From assembly GCA_047967505.1 (NCBI GenBank), contig CM106539.1: a DNA stretch of 64,000 nucleotides; one strand, written 5' to 3'. The DNA comes from Dipteris shenzhenensis. Lineage: Eukaryota; Polypodiophyta; Polypodiopsida; Gleicheniales. Position numbers and translations under genes: made by a program. Each line of letters begins with the position of its first letter. Positions within the stretch are counted from its first letter, which is position 1. The notes under the pieces were generated by a model. It worked only from the letters and a program-made list of their open reading frames with translations, was not told the origin of the DNA and did not search any database. Positions 44,601 to 56,154 of this stretch are shown here, in pieces.

Positions 44601-44839
44601 ATGTTGTGTTCGATTCACCAAAAAAATGTGTGATTAGCATAAACTTGAATGCATTGCTTGTTCTTCTTTCATAGAAGTATTGTTGTTCTTAATGGTTTCT
44701 TCTTCTTACACAAAACTGGAGTACAAACCCTAAACCATCACTGTTAATTGGCCAATGAATTTCAAAACCCATCATGCAAAAATAGAATGGAAGGCTTTTG
44801 AGTTTACAAAGCACATGCCGTATACAATTACTAAAGACC

Positions 44840-44918
44840 AAAGAGAGAGAAAGAGAGAGAGAGAGAGAGGGGGGGGGGGAGAGAGTTATATGCACTCGCG
44901 CGCACACACACCCACACA

Positions 44919-44961
<43 letters not shown>

Positions 44962-45101
44962 GGAGGGAGGGAGGGAGGGAGAGCAGTTTTAAGATGCCTC
45001 AAAGGCATATCCCAAGATCCAAGTGTTGGACACAGGCGGACTCAACCTTGAATAGTTGAGAGAGATGTCACAAAGAGAGAGAGAGAGAGAGAGAGAGAGG
45101 A
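44840..45101. repeat. (GA)n / (CA)n microsatellites at the MULE 3' end
   Basis: GA tracts at about 44841-44886, 44922-44954 and 45075-45101, a G9 run, and a CA run at about 44900-44918. Sequence between the tracts (about 44990-45070) matches 8210-8290 inverted. Homology between the two MULE copies ends in these tracts. Confidence 0.9.
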
Positions 45102-46005
45102 GACTAACTGGAATAGGTGGAATAAGAAATAGTGGGTTGCTAAAAGAAACTTGCTCCAAAACTCACTCAAAAAACTCGCTCCTCGTACACTCTCTAACAA
45201 GGATGTGTGCGTGTGTATATGAGAAAGGGGACAGGGGGGGATGTCCATGTTTGAGTGTCTGTATGTGTATGCACATAAGGGAGAGAGAAAACACGTGGCC
45301 TTGAAACTTGGAATTTCATTTCTTGGAATGAATGAATTTTAAGATTCCACCTAGAGACCTTGTGGAGCGGGTCTCTAACCCGGTCGTAGACAGGTCATGT
45401 TACTCTTTGATTCTAAAGGTAAGATTGGCTCGTTTGTTTCTGAGGAAGCTGTGACGAGTGGTAGGGCTGCCAACCTACTAGGGCAACGGCCCTCGTGTGC
45501 TTTGAGCCGTCTCTACGAGACTACTGGCTAGTCATGAAAGTGTACCGCGACCTCCTTGATCTTGAATGATTGATTCCCTTGTATGCATACATTACTTCTA
45601 GGACTCTTGGGAGTGTCATAAGAAGACTCTTCCTCCGCATACTTTCAAGAATGCACGTGGACTCTCCCTGTGTGTGTCTTCCATACTTATTTGGACGTCA
45701 GGTGGTCCTGGTCATCCATCTATTCTCGGTAAAGGGTTCCTCGGGTCTTCTGCCTGTGTTCTTTCACTGGGAGAGTTTCTTTTGCTCGGAGATGTTTTTG
45801 GTGTTCATTTCCACTCTCTCTTTAACTCTGGAATGATGGTATAGCCTTCAATTGAAGGAGTAGGTAATCGGCTCCGGGAGCCGATTTCTAAGAGGAAACC
45901 GAGGGCTACCCGACGATCGATTGGAGGTCAGGAGACGGTTGCTCTAGTTTCTGATCGGGATCGATGAGACCGACGGGCTGGATTACCGGCCATCAATGTG
46001 TGGGC
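45102..46005. other. No gene recognised
   Basis: A few short open frames but no motif. The sequence is less AT-rich than average and includes AACCCGGTCGTAGACAGG and GGGCAACGGCCC, which may derive from a promoter or LTR. I find no matching LTR partner. Confidence 0.4.
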
Positions 46006-46009
46006 GAGG

Positions 46010-46235
46010 GGACAACTGACGTGGCAAAAATCTAACGGAGGATACGTCAGATCTTACGGTGCTGTAGAGTCCACGAGTGGCGGTGGCCGTGAAACTATGA
46101 CAGCCGTTAGATCTGAGATAGATCTAACGGCTTGGAAAAGGTGCTGATCGCGCGCCGTTAGATCTCACTTAGATCTAACGGTAAGGAAAAAGCTTCTCTG
46201 GCGATATTTAATGCGAGTTTATGATCTAACGGTTG
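46010..46235. repeat. Cluster of GATCTAACGG inverted repeats
   Basis: GATCTAACGG or its inverse CCGTTAGATC appears at about 46101, 46124, 46157, 46172 and 46223. Relatives (AATCTAACGGAGG, AGATCTTACGGTG) lie near 46030-46060. Two pairs form perfect or near-perfect hairpins: GCCGTTAGATCT...AGATCTAACGGC and CCGTTAGATCT...AGATCTAACGG. They lie just upstream of a TC-rich open region and look like promoter or LTR binding motifs. Confidence 0.6.
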
Positions 46236-46283
46236 TGAAGAGACGCAAGCCACGAACCATTGGATGAAACGATCACTTGTAGA

Positions 46284-46834
46284 ATGGCGCCAATTTTCCT
46301 TCGACCCCGGTTCAATAGCGGCGCTTCATGGCCCCTTCTCCATCTCTTGTCGCCAGACATAGCCAAGCACCAGCTCCAACATCCTTCCCGATACCCTGGT
46401 GCGCTCACCTTCCTGTTTGCCCTGTGTACTCTGAATCGCATTTTGAACGTTAGGTTTGCTTTCCCTCTTTCCTTGCCACTTGCCCTATGTGCTCTGCCTC
46501 TGAATCGTACAGAAACACCCTTCGAACCATACACAGCTACCTCAGAGTATTCCTTCTTCATGCTTTCTTCTTCATCTTCATCTTCTTACCCTTCCCCCTA
46601 CGACCTATTTCCAGCCGCCGTCGGTTTGCATTCCGTTACAAGTCTCCACATGATTTCTGCTCGCTTCATCTTTCCTCTCTGCCTCTCCCTTCTGATCACT
46701 TACTGTTTGTGTTTCCAGCGTTTGGTTTGTATTTCCTGCGTAAAACTATCGCCGCTGTACAACATTTGCATTCTGTTAGAAGTCCCCGCTCGCTTCATCT
46801 TCCCCCTCCTCTAAATACTGCCTCTCTTTTCTAA
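46284..46834 (+). CDS. Unrecognised Ser/Leu/Phe-rich ORFs
   Basis: An ATG at 46284 opens MAPIFLRPRFNSGASWPLLH with more than 170 residues open, overlapped by another open frame. Composition is TC-driven (Ser, Leu, Phe, Pro), so openness may simply reflect a pyrimidine-rich 5' leader. No family motif. The GATCTAACGG cluster just upstream hints at a transcription unit, possibly an LTR. Confidence 0.2.
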
Positions 46835-46993
46835 TCACTTGCCATAGTACTTCCTACACTCACTGAAGCAGGCATTTGCCTTCTGTTAGAAGTCCCACAT
46901 AGTTCTGCTCGCTTCATCTTCCCCCTCCTCTAAATACTGCCTCTCTCTTTTCTAATCACTTGCCATAGTACTTCCTACACTCACTGAAGCAGG
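46763..46993. repeat. Tandem duplication, about 115 bp
   Basis: CATTTGC(A/C)TTCTGTTAGAAG... to CACTCACTGAAGCAGGCA occurs twice head-to-tail, with a short insertion in the second copy. Confidence 0.85.
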
Positions 46994-47216
46994 CAGCATC
47001 AAATATTACTATTATAGTTCAAACATCGGCCCATTTGCTAATGGGCATCCACGAATTCCCCTACCATTTGTGGCCTCACCCTTGAACCCAATTATGATAA
47101 CTCATTCTAGAGTGGCTGTTATCAAGGTTATTGAGAGGATTCAAAATCCTCCAATGAATTATTTAATTCACCCCACCCTGATTTCAATTAGGTTGGACGT
47201 ATATCTGCCATTTAAA

Positions 47217-47346
47217 GTACATATGGCAAGAAACACAGTTGTAATAGGGTTTGTAAGCCTTAAAAAGATCTATTACAACTGTCTTTTAGGGGTCTTTTAA
47301 GGTCTGAAAACGCCTATTACAACAGTCGTATCTTGCCATATGTACG
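47217..47346. repeat. Foldback element with about 50-bp arms
   Basis: Left arm GTACATATGGCAAGAAACAC...AGTTGTAATAGG...GCCTTAAAA pairs with the right arm ending ...CTTGCCATATGTAC. An additional internal CTATTACAACTGTC repeats the same word. The outer CAATTA(G/A)GT segments may extend the arms. Likely a small MITE/foldback. No target duplication could be defined. Confidence 0.7.
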
Positions 47347-47359
47347 TTACCTCGACTTA

Positions 47360-49100
47360 ATTGACCTCAGGGTAGGATAATTCAGTGGATTACTTTATAT
47401 TCTCTCAATGATCTTGGTAACTCTTGCCCTAGAATGGTGTATCATAATTGGGGTCAAGGATGGAGCCACACAAATGGTGAGCCACCACATAATATTTGGC
47501 CACCAAAGATGTACTTACATTTGAATGGAAGACTTAATTTGGAGCATAGGATTAGTGGCAATCCCTTGCTCAAATTGTGTCCAAGGGCAAGAAGCTCAAA
47601 GTTGTTTGTAGCTGGATCATGTAGGATGCGGTCATAATCATTCAAATATGTCCATGATGAAAGAGCAATGCAACTCAGAAAGGCGTTGAGGAAACTCTTT
47701 CAGGCATTGACGGAATTGTCATATTCCATCCGTTTTTGGATGAAACTATGGATTTGTGTCAGATATTGACACTCCAAATGGAGTAAAATGCGATGGAGCC
47801 ATGACGCCATTGGATTCAAAAAGATGCCTTCATTGGATACTGTCTCCACTTTTGTTAGGGAGTGTAGTAAAAAAATGAAGGAAAGCATCATGAAGCGAAT
47901 GGACATCCTTGGTGAAATGTTTATGGGGTGGGACTCCCTGATGCCAGTACAATGCATGCAATAATGTAAGAGAATACAGATGTAAAAGAGCGGCTTGATG
48001 GATTGAAACATACTCAAGGTAAGCTGGTTGAGCAATTGAAGAATTAGGCCAAGAAGGAGGCATGTGACATCGATGCTCAGTTCATGGTCTTAAGTATTGA
48101 AGAGCATAAGCCGTCAAAAGCCATTTGGGATACCTTCGAGGAGTAGAGCAGAAGAAGAAAGGCAGCTCTCAACTACAAAATGTGGGGGGTTAAGGATGAT
48201 GCAATTAGCCCCTTGGAGACAACCAGGAAATACATGCACGGCAAGTTTGTGGTAGAGCAATTCCACGTTGAGAATGGTTGGAGAGTGGGAGGAGACTACT
48301 CATGTCAGAAATTGTTGATCAAGATTGCGAAAGCAAGATGGATATTTTGATGAAAAGGGCAAATTCGAAGGGCCCTTTTTTCTTCATGAATCTCACGTAA
48401 CTGCCGATTGAGCAATGAAAGGATGGTCTCGAGAAGCTCATTGAGGCTAGGGCCTGCAATAGGGATTGAAAGGAGCCAAGAGGGGCTTATACCTGACCAG
48501 GGGCTGGAAGCTTCCAGGAGTTGGTGAGTTGCACTTGAACCAAACAGTGTGACTGACATGTATCGAGAATTTATAAGCTTGTATGAGGCATAAGAGTGTT
48601 TGACAGGTTATCTAGTAAGGATGTGGTGTTATTGGGTGCACTTATCGATGGGTATGCTCAACATGGCTAACCATTTGAACTGTTGTGAAGCTCGTTTCCC
48701 CTTGTCCTAGTTGTGCAAAGCGATTACCACTCGTATCTTTTATGCTTGAGCCTTTCGGTGCATTGACCACATCCAGTCCTTCCACAATCTCTATGAATTT
48801 AGAGTGCTCTGGAAAAACTGAATGAAACTTCCTAGATCTGATGTTGGAACTGTGTATCTTGATGGTATTATAGGACACATGACCCTGCTGTAATAGCAGA
48901 CTGGCCCTAGGGTTACGACCCCCATCTCCTGCATCCTTCTGGATGATTTCCTTTAACAAACTCTGACCTGTTATTGCAGGCCATCTTTGCAGGCCTCTCT
49001 GGACAACCTGGAACAAACCAAGCAACCTGTAAAAGCTCTTCTGCTAGCCCCATTTGGCTGGGCATTGCCCCATCTCATATGCCTTCAAAAAGGGTCTATT
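47360..49100. other. Unrecognised broken coding-like sequence
   Basis: Plus-strand segments such as ERAMQLRKALRKLFQALTEL (about 47670) and KAIWDTFEE, NYKMWGVKDDAISPLETTRK (about 48120-48230) read like protein but are broken by stops and frameshifts. I know no matching family. They are probably gene or transposon fragments. Confidence 0.3.
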
Positions 49101-49114
49101 GCCAGACCATGATA

Positions 49115-49200
49115 CCGCTCTTTGGACACCTCAATAGCTGAGATGGAGGAGAGGCAAAGACAGAGACAGAGACCTGCTCTTTGGACACCTCAATAGCTGA
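49115..49200. repeat. Tandem duplication, period 58 bp
   Basis: GCTCTTTGGACACCTCAATAGCTGAGAT occurs at about 49115 and 49173. The second copy leads directly into the RRM-like ORF. Confidence 0.8.
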
Positions 49201-49219
49201 GATAGAGATAGAGATAGTA

Positions 49220-49413
49220 GCGGTGGGCTTGTCCCCTCCAAATCTAGAGTTTATGTTAGTCACCAATAGCGACCTCCATCAGATTTTTAGTACTTTTGGC
49301 AAAATTGGGAAAGTTACTACAATGAAGGATGGAAAAACTCGACAGAGTAAAGGGGTGGCGTTTATCCTCTTCACCTCCCAAGAAGATGCGCATAATGCCG
49401 TGCATGCAATGAA
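49220..49413 (+). pseudogene. RRM fragment resembling minor-spliceosome U11/U12-31K
   Basis: The frame reads [20 protein letters not shown], then [20 protein letters not shown] and [10 protein letters not shown]. This is an RNA-recognition motif, with KGVAFILF as RNP1. The combination SDLHxxFSTFGK...TRQSKGVAF is what I recall from the plant U11/U12-31K protein (ZCRB1-type), an U12 intron splicing factor. The first strand (RNP2) is damaged (LEFMLV). The CCHC knuckle and C-terminus that should follow are missing, because the sequence switches to PPR coding at about 49413. It is therefore a captured or duplicated fragment. Confidence 0.65.
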
Positions 49414-51760
49414 TGTTTAAAAGCATGTGGTGACATAGGAGCCTTGAAGTAGGGCAGGGTTTTACATTTCCAAATAGTCAGTAGTGGTCTTAAGTCAGAC
49501 GTTATTCTTGTAAAACAATATTTTGGACATGTATGCCAAATGTGGAAATCTAGATGAAGCATGTGAAGTCTTTGACCAATTGCCCAATCGAGATATGGTT
49601 TGATAGGCTGTAATGATTGCAAGGTATGGAAAATATGGGCATGGTATTAATGCTATGGAAAATATGGACATGGCATGAAGTTTTCGTCCAAGTTGCGGCC
49701 TGCTGGTATTTGATAATTCTTTCTATCTTAAATGGTGCGTTGCCCTATCAGCTAGATTTAGATTTAGATGCTCGTTGGGGAGAGACTAAAATGAAAATGT
49801 TTAGACTTCACAAGGAGTTGTAGCTTGAATGAAGAGATTTTGGACTACCTTTTGATTAGCCTTCTCCTTTAGTGCTAGCCTTCATCATGGCTGAGTCTGG
49901 CCTTCACCTCCGGAGTGCTGACAGAAACTCAGTACGAAGACTTTGTATAAATGGATGCTCAAGTATGTGTGGGTGTGTGGATTTGTATGTGTGAGAGCAT
50001 ATTTTTATACTATGGTCTACACCCACTGTTGGGCGCTAATGACGTCAGTGGGGATGTCATAGTAGCTAGTCCCTGCTATGCATGATGGAGTTTATGGTTT
50101 TCAACCTTGTGAGTGACTATCATGAGATTGAAACTGCACTATGTTGTGTTTTTAGAGGATGAGTTTGGGAATGTTCCTGGATTCATCTAGGTATATGGTA
50201 TTAATGCTATGGAACTTTTTGACAAAATGCAATAGGAGGGCGTAAAGGTAGACAAAATTATGTTTTTTGTACATATTAAAAGTATGTAGCAGCATTGCAG
50301 CCATAAGATGTGGGATCTTAATCCATGTCCAAATAATTAAAAGTGGGTTTGACTTGGATATTGCCATCAGCAGCACTACAGTTGACATGTATGCCAAATG
50401 GGGCAACCTGAATGAGGTTTGGAATGTGTTTGAGAGACACAAATCAAAATGTGGTGTCGTGGGGCGCAATGATATCAGGATATGCTGAGCATGGGCATGG
50501 ACTTCTGGCATTAGTGTGGCCAGCGGGTTTCAAATGAATATTGAATTTTCTCTTCCCAAGATAGAAGAAACATGCTGGGTCAGATTTGACTTCCGACTTT
50601 CTGATGCTTCCATTGTCATCACCCAATGTGCTGCTTTCTAGGACCAGCTGGCACTGTACAATCTACAAGTAGTAGAACCGCTAGCAAATTAGGGAAAATA
50701 TACAATCCTATTGCTCCAGCTTAAGCAACAGTAATAGGGTCCTTGAAGCCACAGCAAGAGTACCTGCTCTGAGGAAGGAAATAGAGACTTCTTGGAATAC
50801 ACATGCTTCATTGAGCAGTCATCCAACGTCAGGATGTGTGGGGCTGCATGTAGGGGAAAGCTCCAAACTATCCAGCACATCTCCAAATGTTCATTTGGGT
50901 GCATAAGTGGCCCATAGCCACCCAAGATGTTGATGTGGCATGCTGGCCATGTGGACAGCAGGCCGAGGTGCTGACGTGATTCACAGCCCACGCGGGACTA
51001 TATGGAATCAGTACCGACATTTATGGATTATTGCTATTTGTGGCCAGTCTTCCTCAAGGTGAGGGTAGACACCTTGAGTACTTTAGATACTCATCCTTGG
51101 GCTCGTATTACACCAGGACTTTGTTGGCAGACCGCTGGATATTTTTATGTTTCAAGAGCACATGTTTTTTGTAACAGATATTTGCGCGAGAGGCCGTCTT
51201 CTCCCGGGCTACGAGCTAGATATTGGAGATATGGTTCCTAACAGTAGGAAGAAGGAGAGGTGTTTGCATCTTCATTGGACAGATTAGAGCTAATCGCAGC
51301 CACATGGTCAGCAAGGGTAATACAAGCCACACATCCTGAAAGGCCTATCGTATGTGTATGCATATGAGATATGTATATGCTACACAGTTCCGTTGCACAG
51401 ACTTTGATATTCAATATCTGGGAAACACCATTGTAAACATGTATTGGCAAATGTGGGAGGAAAAATGATGCAAGGGCAATGTTTGTGTTGTTAGAAATGC
51501 CCTTGTCAATATGTATAACAACTGTGGGACTGTAGATGATGCAATGACACTGTTGCTGGCAGTCAATATGTATAGCAACTGTGGGACTGTAGATGATGCA
51601 ATGACACTGTTGCTGGCAATGGATGGGAATTGGATGTTGTCAGTGCAGCCCTTCTCAATATGTATGGCAAGTGTACAAGCCTACATGATGATAGGGCAGT
51701 GTTTGCGGAAATGCTAGAAATAAATGTGGTCTCTTGGAATACTATGATTGTTGTTTTTGA
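49409..51760 (+). pseudogene. PPR (PLS-type) pseudogene fragments
   Basis: Three PPR-like stretches: ACGDIGALK...GRVLHFQIVSSGLKSD, ILDMYAKCGNLDEACEVFDQ (49430-49680); then MELFDKMQ, VCSSIAAIRCGILIHVQI, SSTTVDMYAKWGNLNEVW (50205-50490); then NALVNMYNNCGTVDDAM and LLNMYGKC...VSWNTMI (51490-51745). The MYAKCGN and VSWNxMI signatures are those of plant PLS-class PPR proteins, which bind organellar RNA, often for C-to-U editing. Stops and frameshifts are frequent, and non-PPR sequence separates the stretches. A 57-bp in-frame duplication (51507-51620) repeats 19 codons. Confidence 0.7.
51042..51135. repeat. Dispersed repeat, copy 1 (pair at 51765-51858)
   Basis: CCAGTCTTCCTC(A/C)AGGTGAGG... CCTTGTTGGCAGA-type sequence occurs here and again at about 51765-51858, about 720 bp apart. 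The second copy runs toward the LTR-like start at 51933. Confidence 0.7.
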
Positions 51761-51932
51761 CCAGTCTTCCTCCAGGTGAGGATATACATTTTGAGTGCTT
51801 TAGAGACTCATCCTTAGGCAAGTATTACACCAAGACCTTGTTGGCAGATCTGTTGGAAAGGTCACGATGACCTCCCTCATCTGTAAGCCCCTAAATGAGG
51901 AGAGCGTGGGGGAGGGAGACCTAGGGCATGTG

Positions 51933-52793
51933 TCACGGGCATGTGAATTTCTAAGCTCTAGGAATTTACAGTGACTGCCCTAGCCTCCAATTGATTAAAA
52001 CAGTTCAAAGGACACTTTAGTGCAATTAATTCCATGGGCCAAAGCAAAGGACTGAAGGTTAGAGAGGGGTAAAAATCCCTTTAGCTAAAAAAAGCTCCAA
52101 GAGCCACATTTTGCTAGCTGGCTTGGAAAGCATGCAGAAAAGTCAAAATTTGCTTTCAGGGCTGTTTTTTGGACCATAGAAGAACATGGAGAGGCAAGTC
52201 ACAGGCTGAGAAAGTGCTCCAAGGCACATCGCCTTGCTAATTTTTGACAACTAGGGCAGTCTCTGGGCTATTGGTGGGCTGCCAGAAGCTCGTTTTGTTT
52301 ATGTGCCAGGAGCTTCTAGATCAATTCGTTTTTGCTGCACGCCTATTGTTCATGTCTTTCCAGAGGCCCAAATCTGATTTGTACTTCTTCCAGGAGCTTT
52401 CCAGGTCAGATGCCTATCAAAATCACACTTTTTCAAGCTGTTTGGAGCTTCCAAACAACTCGATTTGCTTCCACACTTTGTGATTCTCTTCTAGCAGGTT
52501 TTGCAGGGTTGCTTTTTTTAATTTTCACCTACCCCAGAGATCTTGCCAAGGAATTTCGTTTTTCCATGCTTGCTAATTTTTCCAAGGTTTCCCGAGCTTT
52601 CCTATCGGTTGATTGCGTCCCAGGAGCTTTCCTACTGCCTCAGAACCTTCATATCCTGTGGTGGCCTTTTGTTTGCGAGGAACAGCCACCAGGTGTGGTT
52701 GTTTTGCGGGCCTTTGTCTTGCTAGGACTCCCTTGACGGGTATTCAGAGCTACCAAGATAGATTGAGCTGATTTTTCTCCTGCCAGGACTCCC
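51933..52793 (+). repeat. Probable 5' LTR of a gypsy element
   Basis: The block starts TGTCACGGGCATG, a start common in plant gypsy LTRs, and is followed by GTGGGTATCAGAGC (52797-52810), a good initiator tRNA-Met-type primer-binding site. A second degenerate copy, GGGTATTCAGAGCTACC, lies at about 52738, so the LTR/PBS junction is duplicated. The matching 3' LTR was not found; the block at 57653 starts with the same six bases but differs afterwards. Confidence 0.4.
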
Positions 52794-52810
52794 CCAGTGG
52801 GTATCAGAGC

Positions 52811-54602
52811 TGCCAGGTTAGAACCCTCGGCTAGATTCGGAATAAGGGCCACCATGGAATGTTGCACTGAACTGGGATGCCTTTTTTGTGATTGCATAGT
52901 AGGACGGAAATGCTTGTGATTGGATTATTTAGTTGGCTGTTTGTGGGTCGATGCCCTGCGGTGCTATTCTTGTATTTGCAAGCCTTCTGAATAAAAGATA
53001 AAGAAATACCGAAAGGGGCACTACTAAGAAAGGGCCAATCTGGTGTCCGCTGCAAGACGGGGGCGATCTAGCTCCTTGTGTTTATTGTGTGATTATTTGT
53101 TGGCTGTTATTATTTTCTGGTTGGTTGTAATAATTCTCTAAGTGGTGGAAATTATGATATTCACTGGATATATTGGTTGTTCACCGCCCTTTCGAGATCT
53201 CGAAGGCCGGTCTCACATGTGCCCAGAGGCATCAAAGTGGCTGCATCTAATGTTGCCTTTGAGGAAGGGAGATGACAGGGCAAGCTCGTCATGGATCTGC
53301 CCTAGCAAGAGGGTAATGATGAGCAGCAAGATGGCAGGACATCTCGAGGTACAGGCGCCTACATGGCGAGCTGCCTGGTCAAGCTTGTGGGTAGGCGCAT
53401 GGCCTGCAAACATGCCCTAAAGATAGTGCAGGAACATGGTGGGACAGATTAGCACACATCATCTTGAATGGACAAAGTTGGTTGGGCTGGTTATACCCAG
53501 CCAACCAGGCGTGCTTGTGGGCTGGTCAAAAGGGTTGGGCCCTGCATGAAAGAATTGCCCAGGAGGCCCTGGTTTTATAGCCCCAATAGCTAGCGGAGGG
53601 AAGGAGAAGGTCGGGCAGGATGGTCGGCCACATGGCCCAGGACACAGTTCCAAATATGGGTGGGAGTGAAGGGGGCCAGCCCTTCAGTTGGCACACACAA
53701 GGGGGTTGGGCCCCCACTTATATGCAGGAAACAAGTCGGCCAGCAGGGGGTCGGTTCCCTTGCTGGGTTGTCATGTGCATGCATCATATCTGACGTGTGT
53801 TAGTCACACGAGACTAGCTTAGGAAGCCTAGGGAGGCTTAGGGCTAGATGTAGGTGATTTTCGAGCTGAGTTGCAGGGGCACTAACAGATTAGGGTTTTT
53901 GCTATTTTCAGCGCTACTTTTGGGCTCAGTCCTATATAAGGGGTTCAGGACAGTTTTCAGTATCATGAGTTGGAGCGAGGCAATTCTCTCTTGCGGGTCT
54001 GATCCTAGATTGAGTGCGGACGCACACTTGCTATCTGGTGTTGCTGTAGGTTCATCTAAGTCTGAGGCCCCTTGAGGGCGCCACCTGAGTCTAGGCTGGT
54101 TGTGACTAGATCGATGATGTGCTAGTAGTTCAGCTCATGGCTCGAAGGGGACATCTCTTGATCTGAGATCCTTTCTCGTGGATATCATGGTTGGTGGTGA
54201 GCATCCTGCTACTTTCTTATCGTTTCTATGGTTGTTTGTGTTTGTTTGTAGGTACGGATTCCCAGGAGCGATTGAGGACGTGTCATGGGTCGGTTGGTTT
54301 AAGGGTTACCTTGCCATTATAAAGAAGAGGCCATAGGTCCCATTTCATCATTCAGCAGCCAACAGCTTTTGGGATCAAAAGGAGACACTCTCAGGCTCTA
54401 GGAAGACATGCACAAATCCACGTTAATCGCCCCGTTTTTGAAGACTCTTCATCAATCTACCTCTTGAGCTTCTCTGTAAGTCTTTTTTGTGGTTCTACAC
54501 ACTTTATCAGGTACTCATTACAGCAAGGTTTTGCTATCTACTTCTCTCAGTTCGCTTCATTTTCCTTGCCTGCACTCGAGCTTCTCTTCCGTGGCAGTCA
54601 CC
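52811..54602. other. Leader-like region without genes
   Basis: About 1.8 kb between the primer-binding site and gag, with no credible ORF. A TATA-like CTATATAAGG at about 53932 and an ATTATAAAGAAGAGG at about 54317 could be promoter motifs of another LTR nested here. Confidence 0.35.
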
Positions 54603-56120
54603 ATGGCACCCAAGCGTGCCCCTTGTGATACATTGCATGACATTGATGACGCTACTTAGCGTGAGTAATTGCCTTCCACATCCACTAATGGTACCGAGAT
54701 CCCTACAACTCAACCTCTCTCTCTTGCATCTCGAGAAGCGCAGGCAGCGCAGACAGAGTTTTTGGATATCCTTGCTTCTATGCTCTAGGGTGCTTTCCAC
54801 TAGATGGGACAGGAGTTCAAGGCTATGCAGGACAAGGACAAGTAGCGAGCACCCCAGCAAGGGGACCACTCAGATAGTCATGATGTTTTTTTTTCTCCAC
54901 GCAGGGGTTTTATGGAAGATGCCGTTGTGCCTATGAGTATCAGTCTTCTAGACCGTTGCATGTACCCCAGCATGGGGATTATTTGGATTTGGATGATGCA
55001 TTCTTTGTGCCGCAGTAGAGCACCTTCTTGCAAGATGTCAGGTCATCTTTTGGCTCTCAGTTTTCTTCATTTATGCAGGCCGAGCCGTCCCTTTTGGGTA
55101 AACCCGTTGGTATGCATCCTATTTAGTGCTCCTTTCACTGCACGAGCGAGGATGTCTGGAGATGGTTTTGGTTTATATGGCAGCCCACACCCCTAGCAGA
55201 GAGGTCAGTCCTCTTCTCGGTCCTTTGGCATGCCATCATTTCGGAGAGATGCATTTGGCAAAGAGGCCAAGCCAGGGGTTCATGCACCTATCGCTCTGCT
55301 AGTGAACTCATATAGCCAGACACAGCTAGTGCATCAGATGGCAACAACTACTACGCATCAGGGGGTTAGTAGTTGCCAGCATGCTGCTTTTGACAAGATG
55401 TTGGATTCCTTGCGTTTATATAAGGCCCTACTTGAGGCCATCAAACCTGACATTTCTTTCTCTGATTATGTGAACCTCAAGCGTGATGATGCTCGCACTT
55501 CTGGAGGCTACACAAACAATGATTTTGTGGCCAAGGACATCAAGGACAAACTCATAGTGCACAAGTTCAAAGGGGACACTTGCACACCTAATGAGCTGGA
55601 GGAGTGTCTTAAGAAGCTGGAAAATTATTTTCGCTTCTAACCAAAGCAGGATAAGGACCGCATAATCTTGGCGGGTATGCACATGTAGGACTATGCACAT
55701 ACTTGGTGGTGGTATATGAGGGATTCACTTCAAAGGCCGGCCACATGGAGGGGTTTAAATAAGTGATGGCTACTACCTTTGTATCCCCACTCATCTTGTA
55801 TCAGTACTTGGCTGAATTCTATGCATTGTCACAGATTGGTACAATACAAAGTATTTGCAGTGCTTTTGGAGGCTTTCCTTGTTTGTATATGACATATATG
55901 AGAAAGGAAAGTTGCTGCGTTTCATTCAGGGATTGAGTCCTTTCCTAGCTGCAGATGTGAAGCCTAAGGTGATTGATTGGCATGAAAGAAAATCAGTAGC
56001 AACAACACCATTTCTGAGATTTCCCACTGTTATAGGTAGCAAGATGTCATACATGTCATTTGATACTAAGCCAAGAGCTAAGCCACGTGCTGGAAATGAA
56101 AAATTGGAATGCATCAAATA
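54603..56120 (+). pseudogene. Ty3/gypsy gag, decayed
   Basis: ATG at 54603 opens MAPKRAPCDTLHDIDDAT, then LASREAQAAQTEFLDILASM and GQEFKAMQDKDK, interrupted by four TAG codons. After a frame change: FDKMLDSLRLYKALLEAIKP, NDFVAKDIKDKLIVHKFKGD, then TYLVVVYEGF-type and FIQGLSPFLAADVKPKVI segments. The order and spacing fit gypsy gag. The element's RNA-binding knuckle and the protease are not visible; homology stops near 56120. Confidence 0.6.
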
Positions 56121-56154
56121 GTGGCCATAGCCACAAAACCCCACCTAATTGATA

